Shown piece by piece: positions 34,277-42,410 of a stretch of DNA of 64,000 bases. The stretch's first letter is position 1, and each line of letters opens with the position of its first letter. The translations under genes were made by a program, and so were the position numbers. The stretch is from Nocardiopsis sp. NRRL B-16309 (GTDB lineage Bacteria; Actinomycetota; Actinomycetes; Streptosporangiales; Streptosporangiaceae): positions 22,630 through 86,629 of the forward strand of contig NZ_LGEC01000070.1 in the NCBI RefSeq assembly GCF_001279585.1, read 5' to 3'. The notes beneath the pieces were generated by a model, which worked only from the letters and a program-made list of their open reading frames with translations, did no database searches and was not told the DNA's origin.

Positions 34277-34303
34277 GCCGCCGGGGCCGTTGACCGCGTG
34301 ACC

Positions 34304-34327
34304 GCGCCGCCGTGCCCACGGCGGCGC
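34304..34327 (+). terminator. Hairpin after the FmdB-like gene
   Basis: Perfect arms GCGCCGCCGTG and CACGGCGGCGC with only two bases between them (about 10 bp effective) lie 28 nt after the stop. Confidence 0.7.
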
Positions 34328-34476
34328 ACTGCTGTTCCCCGCTCCCGGCCTCTCCGCCGCCCCTCGCGCCCGCACCGGAGCCCGGCCGTTCCACCCCGCG
34401 CGCCCTCGGTGCCCCTCCACACGATCACGCCTGTGGACAACCGCCCGGAGGCCGATTCCCGGCCTAACGTTGGCGT

Positions 34477-35124
34477 ATGGCCGACGTCTCACCTCCCTAC
34501 CGGCACCGGGGCGCCCTGACGCGCCTGGTGGACCGGCACCGGCGCGTCATCGCCACCCTCCTGGCCGCCGCGGCGCTCCTCGGCGCCGTGCTCGCCGTTC
34601 GCCCCTTCTCCGCCCCTGCCGCCGAGGTGCTCGTCGCCGCCCGCGACCTGGACGCCTCCTCCCCCGTGGCCCGCGGTGACCTCGCCGCCCGCGCCCTGCC
34701 CGCCGCCGCGGTCCCCGAGGGCGCCCTGAGACCCACGACGGAGACCGAGGGGCGTACGCTCAACGCCCCGGTCCGCCGAGGCGAGGTGATCACCGACGCA
34801 CGCCTGACGAACCCGCCCGCGCGGGCCCACGGCCCGGACCTGATCGCGGTCCCGGTACGCGTCGCCGACCCCGGCGCGGTGGCGCTGCTCGCGCCCGGCA
34901 GCCGGGTGGACGTGCTCGCCGCGACCGGAGTCGGCGACCTCCCGCCGGCCCGCGCCGGACCGGCCGCGGAGGTGGTGCGCGACCGGCCCGTTCTGGCCCT
35001 GCCCGCGGCCGCGGAGGGCGGGGAGGGCGACGCCCTCATCCTCATCGCCGCCACCCCGGCGGAGGCCCGGGAGCTGGCGGGGCACGCGGCCCTCTCCCGC
35101 CTGTCCATCACCATCCGCGGTTGA
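34477..35124 (+). CDS. SAF-domain protein (CpaB/RcpC-like), membrane anchored
   Basis: A 215-residue protein with a single N-terminal membrane helix (RVIATLLAAAALLGAVLAV) and an outside SAF domain (AAEVLVAARDLDASSPVARGDLAARALPAAAVPEGALR, ending NAPVRRGEVITDARL). A second RcpC-like part follows (DLIAVPVRVADPGAVALLAPGSRVDVLAA). CpaB/RcpC proteins help Flp pilus assembly, but no pilus genes are near, and actinobacterial members beside mscL are of unknown role. ATG 34477 has no clear ribosome site. Followed by mscL after 136 nt. Confidence 0.85.
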   Translation: MADVSPPYRHRGALTRLVDRHRRVIATLLAAAALLGAVLAVRPFSAPAAEVLVAARDLDASSPVARGDLAARALPAAAVPEGALRPTTETEGRTLNAPVRRGEVITDARLTNPPARAHGPDLIAVPVRVADPGAVALLAPGSRVDVLAATGVGDLPPARAGPAAEVVRDRPVLALPAAAEGGEGDALILIAATPAEARELAGHAALSRLSITIRG

Positions 35125-35260
35125 CCGACGACGAATCGTGGTGAAAGCTGGTCAGGCTCTTGTCCCGAGTACTCCGGACATGTCCGCCCCGGCCCCCCGG
35201 GTTCGAGTCGGCGGGACCGGGCACCCCGCACACACAACACGAGAACGTAGGACAGTTCCC

Positions 35261-35665
35261 ATGGAAGGCTTCAAGAAGTTCCTGCTCCAGGGCAACCTGG
35301 TGCAGCTGGCGGTCGCTGTCGTCATCGGCGCGGTCTTCGCCAACCTCATCACGGCGTTCACCGAAGGGTTCATCACCCCGCTCATCGGGATCTTCGGCGG
35401 CATCCCCACCTTCACCGACCTCTACTTCGAGATCAACGGCAGCAGGTTCCTGTACGGCGCGTTCGTCGACGCGCTCATCTCGTTCCTGCTCACCGCCGCG
35501 ATCCTCTACTTCTTCGTGGTGATGCCGGTCGGCAAGCTGCTGGAGAGGTTCCAGAAGGCGGAGGAGGCCAGTACGCGGTCCTGCCCGTTCTGCCTCACCG
35601 GCATCGACAGGAAGGCCACCAGGTGCTCCTCCTGCACGAGTGAGGTCCAGGCGGAGACCGTCTGA
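35261..35665 (+). CDS. mscL: Large-conductance mechanosensitive channel MscL with zinc-ribbon tail
   Basis: A 134-residue channel subunit that opens under membrane tension during osmotic downshock. TM1 is LVQLAVAVVIGAVFANLITAFTEGFITPLIG and TM2 is FVDALISFLLTAAILYFFVVMPVGKLLERF, as in the pentameric family. Instead of the usual C-terminal helical bundle alone, residues 108-125 carry a CPFC...CSSC zinc-ribbon-like motif (Cys 108, 111, 122, 125). ATG 35261 with weak GTAGGA upstream. The metal site could be a sensor or an assembly element; inference. Confidence 0.93.
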   Translation: MEGFKKFLLQGNLVQLAVAVVIGAVFANLITAFTEGFITPLIGIFGGIPTFTDLYFEINGSRFLYGAFVDALISFLLTAAILYFFVVMPVGKLLERFQKAEEASTRSCPFCLTGIDRKATRCSSCTSEVQAETV

Positions 35666-35672
35666 GACACGG

Positions 35673-35701
35673 CGGGGGCGGCCCCGTACGGACCGCCCCC
35701 G
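35673..35701. terminator. Bidirectional terminator between mscL and the M15 peptidase
   Basis: Arms CGGGGGCGG and CCGCCCCCG enclose an 11-nt loop between two convergent genes (stops at 35665 and 35735). Confidence 0.75.
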
Positions 35702-35734
35702 TGCATCGTCACCGTCGTCAGCTCGTCACGGTCG

Positions 35735-36850
35735 TCAGCCGCTGTACTCCCAGTGCCACGGCTCGAACGGGCTGGACTTGGCCCAGGCGGGGTGGTGCCA
35801 CCCGTACTCCCCGCCGTTGGCCTCCATCCAGTTCCAGCGCTCGGACCGGAAGTTCTGGATCCCGCAGCCGAGGTCGATCGCCTGGCCGAGGCCGTGGTTG
35901 CTCGTACCGGGGACGGCGGCGAAGCCGGGCGCGACCTCGCCGTACACCCGCTGCTGGTTGGGCAGGTCGCGGTAGGCGCTGGTGATGCAGATGTTCTCGC
36001 CGTACTCCTCCACGTACTTCTGGTTGAGCATGAGGAAGTCCACCGCGGCGTCGGCACGCAGGAACTTGTCGTCGTAGAGCTCGCAGAGGGCGTCCTGCGG
36101 CAGCAGGCCGTTGGGGTAGCCGTTGGCGTTGGAGGCGGCGTCAGCGTCGCAGTTGCCGGCCGCCATGTAGGTCTCCAGGTCCAGGCCGCGGGCGTCGAGT
36201 TCGCCGACCAGCTCCTCGGTACGGGCCTCCGACTCCTCCCGCAGCTCGGCCACGTCGGCGGCCAGTTCGGCCTGTTCCAGCTGCGTGGCGGTCTGCAGCC
36301 GCTGCGCTTCGCCGGCGAGCTCCACCTGCTCCTCGCGCAGGTCCGTGGCGTCCTGGATGAAGGCCTGGTTGTCCTCGGAGATCTTGGCCGCGTACGACTG
36401 CGTCTGCAGGTCCTCGTCGAGCGATCCGGAGGCAAGGACCGCCAGGACGCCGCCGCTGGGCTGCTGGTAGAGCGTGCTGGCCAGCCGGGCGAGCGGCTCG
36501 CGCATGTCGCTGAGCTCGGCCTCGGTCTGCTGGAGCTCGTGGATGGTCTCCACCAGCTCCTCCTGAGCGTTCTCCAGGGCCTCGGCGCGCTCTTCCTGCT
36601 CCTCGGTCGCCTGTTCCAGCTCCTCCGCGGCGGCTTCCGCCTGCTCGCGCAGCTCCTCCAGGTCCTGTGCCGAGGCCGAGGGCATCGCCCCCGGAAACGG
36701 GGGGACGACGAGCAGGGTAATGGCGACGACGAGTGCCAGCGCCTGCGCGACCCTCATCCGCCCGTGGGAAAACGCCGCGAACGTGGTCGGCACCCCGCTA
36801 GTACCCGGTACGCGGGACCCCCGCCGCGCCGAATCAGAAGTGAACGGCAC
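35735..36850 (-). CDS. Secreted M15 family peptidoglycan peptidase with coiled coil
   Basis: A 371-residue exported protein. GTG 36850 follows GGAGGA; the signal segment is ALALVVAITLLVVPPFPGAMPSASAQ. Residues about 65-220 are a long coiled coil (EELREQAEAAAEELEQATEEQEERAEAL and following), as in EnvC/RipA-like wall hydrolases. The C-terminal VanY/D-alanyl-D-alanine carboxypeptidase domain has ITSAYRDLPNQQ, the zinc motif SNHGLGQAIDLG (HxxGxxxD) and PWHWEYSG with the second His. It probably trims stem peptides during wall growth or division. A 4-residue GNCD segment and another Cys may form a disulphide. Confidence 0.9.
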   Translation of the reverse strand: MPFTSDSARRGSRVPGTSGVPTTFAAFSHGRMRVAQALALVVAITLLVVPPFPGAMPSASAQDLEELREQAEAAAEELEQATEEQEERAEALENAQEELVETIHELQQTEAELSDMREPLARLASTLYQQPSGGVLAVLASGSLDEDLQTQSYAAKISEDNQAFIQDATDLREEQVELAGEAQRLQTATQLEQAELAADVAELREESEARTEELVGELDARGLDLETYMAAGNCDADAASNANGYPNGLLPQDALCELYDDKFLRADAAVDFLMLNQKYVEEYGENICITSAYRDLPNQQRVYGEVAPGFAAVPGTSNHGLGQAIDLGCGIQNFRSERWNWMEANGGEYGWHHPAWAKSSPFEPWHWEYSG

Positions 36851-37266
36851 GAATGATCCTCCGGCTGCTTTTCCTCGAACACCTACCGTGGCCGCAACGC
36901 AACGTACTACATGTCCACATGCGGTCACACGGAGCCGAACCGCCAGAGGGTCACTGATCGGTATAATTTCGCGCCCTTCGACGGACGCACCCTCTGACAC
37001 CTGATATCAGGCCAGGTCACAGCGGCCTCAACTGCGATCCCCGGACTCCCACCACGGGTGCCCCTGATTCGTGCGCGACCTGACAGCCACACACACTATG
37101 AACAACATCACACCGCCGCAAGGACAACCAATCGTAGGCCAGCGTACTCCGCCCGGCCCCCAGCGTCCCCGCGCAGCGCCCGGGGGACACGGAACGGCTC
37201 CCCATCCACCCGCATCCTGGGTTAGTCTTGGCCTGGCGATGGGCGACCTCTGGCCCTCGTCCACGA
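36851..37266. other. Intergenic region between the M15 peptidase and tRNA-Arg
   Basis: No gene is seen in 416 nt. A perfect 12-bp palindrome CCTGATATCAGG at 37000-37011 lies about 150 nt upstream of the peptidase start, and TTATAC-like elements nearby may form its promoter. I looked for a ydaO-type riboswitch, common before actinobacterial wall hydrolases, and did not find its conserved core. Confidence 0.5.
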
Positions 37267-37339
37267 GGCTCCATAGCTCAGGGGATAGAGCACCGCTCTC
37301 CTAAAGCGGGTGTCGCAGGTTCGAATCCTGCTGGGGCCG
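37267..37339 (+). tRNA. tRNA-Arg (anticodon CCT)
   Basis: A 73-nt cloverleaf: acceptor GGCTCCA/TGGGGCC, D arm GCTC...GAGC, anticodon stem CCGCT/AGCGG with loop CTCCTAA (anticodon CCT, reading AGG) and T arm GCAGGTTCGAATCCTGC. CCA is not encoded. Although tRNA-Arg(CCT) can serve as an integration site, no integrase or duplicated 3' end is visible here. Confidence 0.95.
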
Positions 37340-37381
37340 CATAGGTTGACCTCCGAATACGTCGCAGAGTCAGCAGCGGGT

Positions 37382-37423
37382 GAGCCCCGTAGGTTGCAAT
37401 TCGGGTTGCAGTCTGCGGGGCTC
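37382..37423 (+). terminator. Hairpin downstream of tRNA-Arg
   Basis: Arms GAGCCCCGTAG and CTGCGGGGCTC pair with a single mismatch around a 20-nt loop that itself contains a GGTTGCA repeat. Likely tRNA transcript terminator. Confidence 0.65.
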
Positions 37424-37557
37424 TGCTCGTCTCTACTGCTCATCTGGGAGCGCGCCCCATCCGGTCAATGGCGCCGCGTGCGACCGTTCATCCCTCGGAC
37501 AGAACGGCCCCGGCCGCCCCTGGGTTCCGGCGGTGGCGGCGTCGGCCCGGGGCCCTC

Positions 37558-37628
37558 GTGACCGAGCCTGCCGTGCGCTCTCGACCCGACACGACCAGGA
37601 CGCGACACGCCCGTGACCGAGCCTGCCG
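37558..37628. repeat. Direct repeat in a gene-free stretch
   Basis: GTGACCGAGCCTGCCG occurs at 37558-37573 and 37613-37628. The 37424-37859 region around it shows no convincing gene; open frames here lack ribosome sites. Confidence 0.55.
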
Positions 37629-37859
37629 AGCGAACCGACACGCGCGGAGGCCGTCGGGCGGCAAGGGGACCGGGGCTTCGTCTGCACAGAGCGGACAGTT
37701 CGTGACGAAGGCGGCGGACCAGCGGTGCGCGACGACCCGTCCTCGGCGGCGACGGCTCCGCGCGGCCGCACGAACCCGACCGTGTCGGCCGCCGCGCCGA
37801 TCGGTTTCGCGGCGCTCGGCGGTCCATACTTCGAGTCAACCGCGACTGTGGAGGTCACC

Positions 37860-38297
37860 ATGCGCAACCCGAGCCTGGACAGGCTGGACGGTCTCATCGG
37901 TAACTGGAAGCTCACCCTGTCGGACGCCTGGTTCCTCGAACCGGCGGGCACCGAGGTGACCGGCCGGGCGACCTTCGAGTGGCTCGCCGACGCGTTCGTC
38001 GTCATGGCCTGCGAGCTCGGCGGGCAGCCCGGGTTCGAGCTCGTGATCGGGTACAGCGACGCCCGCGCGGAGTACACGGCGCTCTACCACGACGAGCGCG
38101 GCGTCTCCCGGCGCTTCGCGATGACCTTCGACGAAGCGGGCTGGACGATGAACCGCGAGGACCCCGACTTCCACCAGCGCTTCCTCTCCGAGGTTGGGGA
38201 GGACACCATCAAGGGCCGATGGGAGGCCTCGGACGACCAGGGGCGCACGTGGCGCAAGGACTTCGACCTCACCTTCGTCCGCGACACCGCGCCGTGA
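37860..38297 (+). CDS. DUF1579-like small barrel protein
   Basis: A 145-residue cytosolic protein. The pattern LDRLDGLIGNWKLTLSDAW, GRATFEWLADAFVVMACE, YSDARAEYTALYHDERGVSRRFAMTF and RWEASDDQGRTWRKDFDLTFVR is that of lipocalin-like DUF1579 proteins, whose ligand and role are unknown. ATG 37860 follows GGAGGTCACC, which decides the start against an upstream in-frame ATG at 37725. It appears monocistronic. Confidence 0.82.
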   Translation: MRNPSLDRLDGLIGNWKLTLSDAWFLEPAGTEVTGRATFEWLADAFVVMACELGGQPGFELVIGYSDARAEYTALYHDERGVSRRFAMTFDEAGWTMNREDPDFHQRFLSEVGEDTIKGRWEASDDQGRTWRKDFDLTFVRDTAP

Positions 38298-38422
38298 CAC
38301 CGGCGGGTGCCGACCGCCGTGTCGTCATGACAGCGCGGCCCCCGGACCCCGACCATGGTGACCGGGAGACTCGTCGCCGGTCCGGGGACCGGCCGGAACA
38401 CCATCGGAGGGCCCTTCCATCC

Positions 38423-38635
38423 ATGACGCACGCGGACCAGCCCAGGGACGGTCAGTCGCACGACCAGCCGCGCCAGCGCGGCGCCTCCACCTCGGCCATC
38501 GCCGGGGCGCTGCGGCGTACGCCGCATCCCGGGCCACAGCACTGGGGCGGACCGCGTCCCCGGCGCAAACCCCCGGAGCCGCTGTTCACCGCCGGACCGG
38601 TGCCGCCCCCGTCCCCGCCGCGCCGTGACCGCTGA
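38423..38635 (+). CDS. Small proline-rich hypothetical protein
   Basis: A 70-codon frame starting at ATG 38423 with GGAGGG 12 nt upstream, encoding a His/Gln/Pro/Arg-rich, probably disordered peptide ending PSPPRRDR. No domain. It is followed 8 nt later by a strong hairpin, which supports it as the last gene of a short transcript with the DUF1579-like gene. Composition bias makes it uncertain. Confidence 0.4.
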   Translation: MTHADQPRDGQSHDQPRQRGASTSAIAGALRRTPHPGPQHWGGPRPRRKPPEPLFTAGPVPPPSPPRRDR

Positions 38636-38643
38636 GCACGCCG

Positions 38644-38676
38644 GGGGCGGCGGTGGGTGAACCCCACCGCCGCCCC
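38644..38676 (+). terminator. Strong hairpin terminator
   Basis: A perfect 14-bp stem GGGGCGGCGGTGGG/CCCACCGCCGCCCC with a 5-nt loop lies 9 nt after the small proline-rich frame. Nothing else recognisable lies between here and 38913. Confidence 0.8.
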
Positions 38677-38913
38677 TCGCGCGTCGGCGGGCCTCCACGC
38701 GGCTCACGCGGCATCAGAGACGCGCCCGTGGCCACGAGGGACACCAGCGCGCCGAACACCTCTCCCCGGGGCACACGCGGCGCGGACGCCCCATAGGGCG
38801 CACAGGATGCACGCGAAACAACCGGCACGGACCTCTCACAAGACACGCAGGCGCTTCCCGGACGCACGCGAGGCACCCGGCGCGGGTGCCGCACAGGCCT
38901 CACGGGCCGCCGG

Positions 38914-40149
38914 TTACAGGAACGGGCGCCACGGGGCCAGCACGATCTCGCTGAACTTGGCCGCGAACGGGCGCGCGCCCCACTCCTCCAGGGTGAGCTC
39001 GCGCGCGTTGCCGAGGTCGTTGCGGAAGACCTCCTCCAGGTGCTTGGCCACGCCCTCGTCGAACAGCTCCACGTTGATCTCGTAGTTGCCGGTCAGGCTC
39101 AGCCGGTCCACGTTGGCCGTGCCGATGGTGCTCCAGTGGCCGTCCACCGTGGCGGTCTTGGCGTGGACCATGGCGTCCTCGTACAGCCACAGCCGCACAC
39201 CGCCCCGCAGCAGCGCGGTGTACTGTCCCCGCGCCATCCAGTCGGCCATGACGTGGTTGGACTCCTCCGGAACGAGGACGTTGACGTCCACCCCCCGGGC
39301 GGCGGCGTCGGTGAGCGCGCGCAGCAGTTCGCGGTCGGGGATGAAGTAGGCCATGGTGAACAGCACCCGGTCCCGGGCCCGGTCGATCGCCTCCAGGTAC
39401 ATCGCCCGGATGGGGTAGATGAGCTGTTCGGGGACGTTGCGGTGCACGCGCAGGCGGGAGTCCCACTCGGTGCGGCCGAATCCGGACAGCTCGGGCTGTC
39501 CGGGCGCGCGGTGCATGTTCCAGAAGTCGGAGAAGGCGTTCTCCAGCTCCCACACGGCCGGGCCGGTGACGCGCAGGTGGGTGTCGCGCCACTCCGTGGC
39601 GTAGAGCGAGCCCACGTTGTACCCGCCGACGAACCCGGTCTCGCCGTCCACGCACAGGATCTTGCGGTGGTCGCGGCCGGACTTGCGGACGTTCAGCAGG
39701 AGCACGCCGGGCCGGAACGCCGGGTAGCGCAGGACGTGCACGCTCGGCGGGAAGTCGAAGAAGCGGCGGGGCACGACCAGGTTGGCGAAGCCGTCGTAGA
39801 CCACGTAGACGTCCACACCGCGCGCCGCGGCGTCCACGAGCGCCTGCTTGAACTCGCGGCCCACCCGGTCGCCCTTGACGATGAAGGACTCGAACAGGAC
39901 CCTGCGCCGCGCGCCCCTGATCGCCGCCAGCATGTCGGTGTACACGTCCTCGCCGTACGTGTACACGGTGGCGGTGCTGCCGCCGATCGGGAGTTCGGCC
40001 GGCAGGGTGCGCGGGAAGTCCACGCGGTGCTGGCGCACCCGCTTGCGCCAGTGGCCGATCGCCAGGATGACGGCGGCCACCGCGACCTGCCCGGCCGCCA
40101 ACCCCGCGATGGCCCATTTGATCGCTGACACGAGGGTGGAACGTCGCAA
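38914..40149 (-). CDS. Phospholipase D superfamily enzyme, cardiolipin synthase-like
   Basis: A 411-residue membrane-anchored enzyme. One N-terminal helix (IKWAIAGLAAGQVAVAAVILAIG) precedes two HKD catalytic motifs: RDHRKILCVDGETGFVGGYN and MVHAKTATVDGHWSTIGTANVD. This two-motif layout is that of ClsA-type cardiolipin synthases, which condense phosphatidylglycerol into cardiolipin. Start TTG 40149 is chosen for the GGGAGG 5 nt upstream; GTG 40131 is an alternative. The first HKD lacks the usual final Asp spacing only slightly. Substrate could be another phosphodiester. Confidence 0.88.
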   Translation of the reverse strand: MRRSTLVSAIKWAIAGLAAGQVAVAAVILAIGHWRKRVRQHRVDFPRTLPAELPIGGSTATVYTYGEDVYTDMLAAIRGARRRVLFESFIVKGDRVGREFKQALVDAAARGVDVYVVYDGFANLVVPRRFFDFPPSVHVLRYPAFRPGVLLLNVRKSGRDHRKILCVDGETGFVGGYNVGSLYATEWRDTHLRVTGPAVWELENAFSDFWNMHRAPGQPELSGFGRTEWDSRLRVHRNVPEQLIYPIRAMYLEAIDRARDRVLFTMAYFIPDRELLRALTDAAARGVDVNVLVPEESNHVMADWMARGQYTALLRGGVRLWLYEDAMVHAKTATVDGHWSTIGTANVDRLSLTGNYEINVELFDEGVAKHLEEVFRNDLGNARELTLEEWGARPFAAKFSEIVLAPWRPFL

Positions 40150-40387
40150 GATGGCCTCCCGAGGTGGGCGCCCGAAGAGTCGGGGCACACCCGACGCCGA
40201 AGGGCCGCCGCGTACCGGCACACGATGGACTCCCACCGTATCCCGGCGGCCCCCTCGACCTCCCGCACACCCGCGACGTGTTCCGTGTCATCCCTGGTCA
40301 CGGCGCCGACACACACGTGGCCGTCGACTGGCCGGCACGAGACGAGCGTGCCGCCACGGCGGCGCCCAGCGGGCCGGATCTCCGCCA

Positions 40388-41173
40388 CTAGTCGCGGCGC
40401 CGGCACACGAGGAGCTCCGTGGTGGGGCTCTCCCGGCGGGTCCGCACCAGCCGGCGCTCCAGCGGGTACAGGGCCGCGCCCGCCAGCCATCCGGTGGCCC
40501 CGGTCAAAGCGGCCAGCCGCAGCACGCCGCCCCAGGTCTTGCGCCACGGGAGGGAGGCGTCCACCTGGGCGTTCATCAGCACGAGCATGGGGACGCGGCG
40601 GACCAGGTCGAACCCGGCCTTGTTGGCGGTGCCCGCGATCCACTCCAGAGTGCGGTTCACCTGGTGCTCGCCGCGCTGTTCCGGGCGCTGGAGGCAGTTC
40701 TCGGACAGGACCAGCGTCCCGCCGGGGCGCAGGACCCGGGAGAACTCGCGCAGCGCGTTCGCGTAGCGGTCGTCGTCGGTGATGTGGAAGAGCATGTCCA
40801 TGCAGGACAGGGCGTCGTAGGAGGCGTCGTCGAAGGCGTCGAGGTCGGCCGCGTCCTGGCGGACGAACCGGTGGTCGGGGTAGCGCTCGCGCAGCCGCGC
40901 GACGGCGGCGTCGGTCATGTCGCAGCCCGTGATGTCGGCGGCCCCGAGCCGCTCCCACAGGCGCACGTAGAAACCGGTGCCGCTGCCCACGTCCAGGACG
41001 CTGGATCCGGACGCGCCCATACGGCCGACCTCGCGGAGGAACACCTCCTCCCGGACCCGGTACATCCACGTGTTGAAGGGGCGCCCCAGGGCCCGGTAGC
41101 CGACGCCGCTCTCGGTCCAGTCCCGTTCGAGGCGGCGCTCCCAGAAGTCGCGGAGTTCACTGTGCGTAGCCAT
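40388..41173 (-). CDS. Class I SAM-dependent methyltransferase
   Basis: A 261-residue Rossmann methyltransferase with motif I SVLDVGSGTGFYVRLWERLGA, acidic ITGCDMTD, FVRQDAADLDAFDDASYDALSCMDMLFHI and REFSRVLRPGGTLVLSENCL. An N-terminal RDFWERRLERDW helix and a C-terminal hydrophobic segment (LAALTGATGWLAGAALYPLERRL) suggest membrane association. Similar proteins are found in polysaccharide and lipid clusters. Substrate unknown. ATG 41173. Confidence 0.85.
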   Translation of the reverse strand: MATHSELRDFWERRLERDWTESGVGYRALGRPFNTWMYRVREEVFLREVGRMGASGSSVLDVGSGTGFYVRLWERLGAADITGCDMTDAAVARLRERYPDHRFVRQDAADLDAFDDASYDALSCMDMLFHITDDDRYANALREFSRVLRPGGTLVLSENCLQRPEQRGEHQVNRTLEWIAGTANKAGFDLVRRVPMLVLMNAQVDASLPWRKTWGGVLRLAALTGATGWLAGAALYPLERRLVRTRRESPTTELLVCRRRD

Positions 41174-41244
41174 GGGCCCACTTTCACACCACCGGGGCCG
41201 CGAATCCCGTCACCCGCTCGGTGTTTCGCCGACCATCGCGCCGG

Positions 41245-41835
41245 TCAGACGGGCCGGCGGGCGACGATCCGATCGAAGAACCCCAGGGCCAGGCGGTCGT
41301 GACGGTCGATCTGGAACCCGATCTCGGACACGATGTCCAGCGGCCTGCGCCGGGGGCGCGCCTTGCGCCGTTCGCGCCCGCGCAGCGGCCAACGCGTGTA
41401 CTCGATGTGGTCGACCAGCGCCAGCCGTCCGCCGGGGCGGAGCACCCGCCACATCTCGGAGACGGCCGCGCGCTGGTCGGGGATGGTGCACAGGGCGAGC
41501 GCGCACACCACCGAATCGAACTCACCGTCGCCGAAGGGCAGGTCCTGGGCGTCCCCCTCCACGAACGCGGCCTCGATCCCGACCGCCTCCGCCCGGGCAC
41601 GGGCGCGGGAGAGCATGCCCGGGCTCAGGTCCACACCCGTCAGGTCGGTGCCGGGCGGGTAGTAGGCCAGGTCGTGCCCGGTGCCGACCGCGACCTCCAG
41701 GACCCGGCCCCGCGCACCGCCGCACAGCACCGCGCGGGTGCGGCCCAGCACCCAGCGGTCGGGGCCTGCGCCCCGGTCGTAGCCGGCCGCCATCCGGTCC
41801 CAGTCGCTCCGCACACGCGTGGTCCGTTCGTCCAT
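41245..41835 (-). CDS. Class I SAM-dependent methyltransferase (UbiE-like)
   Basis: A 196-residue methyltransferase: motif I VLEVAVGTGHDLAYYPPGTDLTGVDLSPGML, FVEGDAQDLPFGDGEFDSVVCALALCTIPD and MWRVLRPGGRLALVDHIEYTRW. The opening RSDWDRMAAGYDRGAG is typical of menaquinone/ubiquinone-type or small-molecule methyltransferases of about 200 residues. ATG 41835 behind GGAGG. Divergent from a MerR regulator across a 66-nt gap with an atypical promoter, suggesting that the regulator controls it. Confidence 0.87.
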   Translation of the reverse strand: MDERTTRVRSDWDRMAAGYDRGAGPDRWVLGRTRAVLCGGARGRVLEVAVGTGHDLAYYPPGTDLTGVDLSPGMLSRARARAEAVGIEAAFVEGDAQDLPFGDGEFDSVVCALALCTIPDQRAAVSEMWRVLRPGGRLALVDHIEYTRWPLRGRERRKARPRRRPLDIVSEIGFQIDRHDRLALGFFDRIVARRPV

Positions 41836-41866
41836 GTCCGCCTCCGTGGTGGTTCCGCCGGTCTCC

Positions 41867-41897
41867 TTGACCTCGCGACCAGTCTGGAAGTTAATGT
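41867..41897 (+). promoter_or_regulatory. MerR-type promoter with 19-bp spacer
   Basis: TTGACC (41867-41872) and TAATGT (41892-41897) are separated by 19 bp, the over-long spacing typical of promoters activated by MerR-family proteins. It reads toward the merR-like gene, whose ATG is only 4 nt after the -10, so the transcript would be near-leaderless. Confidence 0.45.
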
Positions 41898-41901
41898 CGA
41901 C

Positions 41902-42375
41902 ATGAAGTCAAACGATGGTGAACTGACGATCGGCGAACTCGCGGGCATCTTCGGTCTGGCCACCCATGTCCTGCGGCACTGGGAGTCGGCGGGGCTGCTC
42001 CACCCGGCCCGGCGCGTGGGCGACCGGCGGCGGTACAACGACGGACACCGCTTCCGGGTGGCCCTGATCCTGCAGGCCAAGGCGGCGGGGCTCAGCCTGG
42101 ACCAGATCCGCGAGGTGGTCGAGGCCCCCGACGGCGCAGCCCGCCGCGACCGGCTCACGGCCTTCCTGACGGAGCTGGACGAGCGGATCGAACGGCTGCG
42201 GTCGGCCCGTGAACTCGTGGCGCACGCCGTGGACTGCCCACACGAGGACTTCCTCGCCTGCTCCCGGATGCGGGAGATCCTGCACGCGTGCGCGACACCG
42301 GGGAACGGCGCGGCGGACGCCCACGTCTGTGTGCGTGAGCCGGTCGGCGGCGGTCCTGTCGCCCCCGACCGGTAG
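41902..42375 (+). CDS. MerR family transcriptional regulator
   Basis: A 157-residue regulator. Winged HTH: LTIGELAGIFGLATHVLRHWESAGLLHPARRVGDRRRYNDGHRFRVALILQAKAAGLSLDQIREVV; then a dimerisation coiled coil and a cysteine-containing tail (CPHEDFLACSRMREILHACATPG) that might bind metal or sense a reactive compound. ATG 41902 lacks a ribosome site. Likely autoregulated and controlling the divergent methyltransferase; effector unknown. Confidence 0.87.
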   Translation: MKSNDGELTIGELAGIFGLATHVLRHWESAGLLHPARRVGDRRRYNDGHRFRVALILQAKAAGLSLDQIREVVEAPDGAARRDRLTAFLTELDERIERLRSARELVAHAVDCPHEDFLACSRMREILHACATPGNGAADAHVCVREPVGGGPVAPDR

Positions 42376-42410
42376 AACAATGGTCATCCGCCCCCTGTCG
42401 AGGAGCCCGC

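Noticed and set aside
36851..37020. A ydaO (c-di-AMP) riboswitch before the M15 peptidase
   Set aside because: The conserved core of that riboswitch was not found; only a short palindrome is present.
37267..37423. tRNA-Arg as a mobile-element attachment site
   Set aside because: No integrase, no repeated tRNA 3' end and ordinary genes on both sides.
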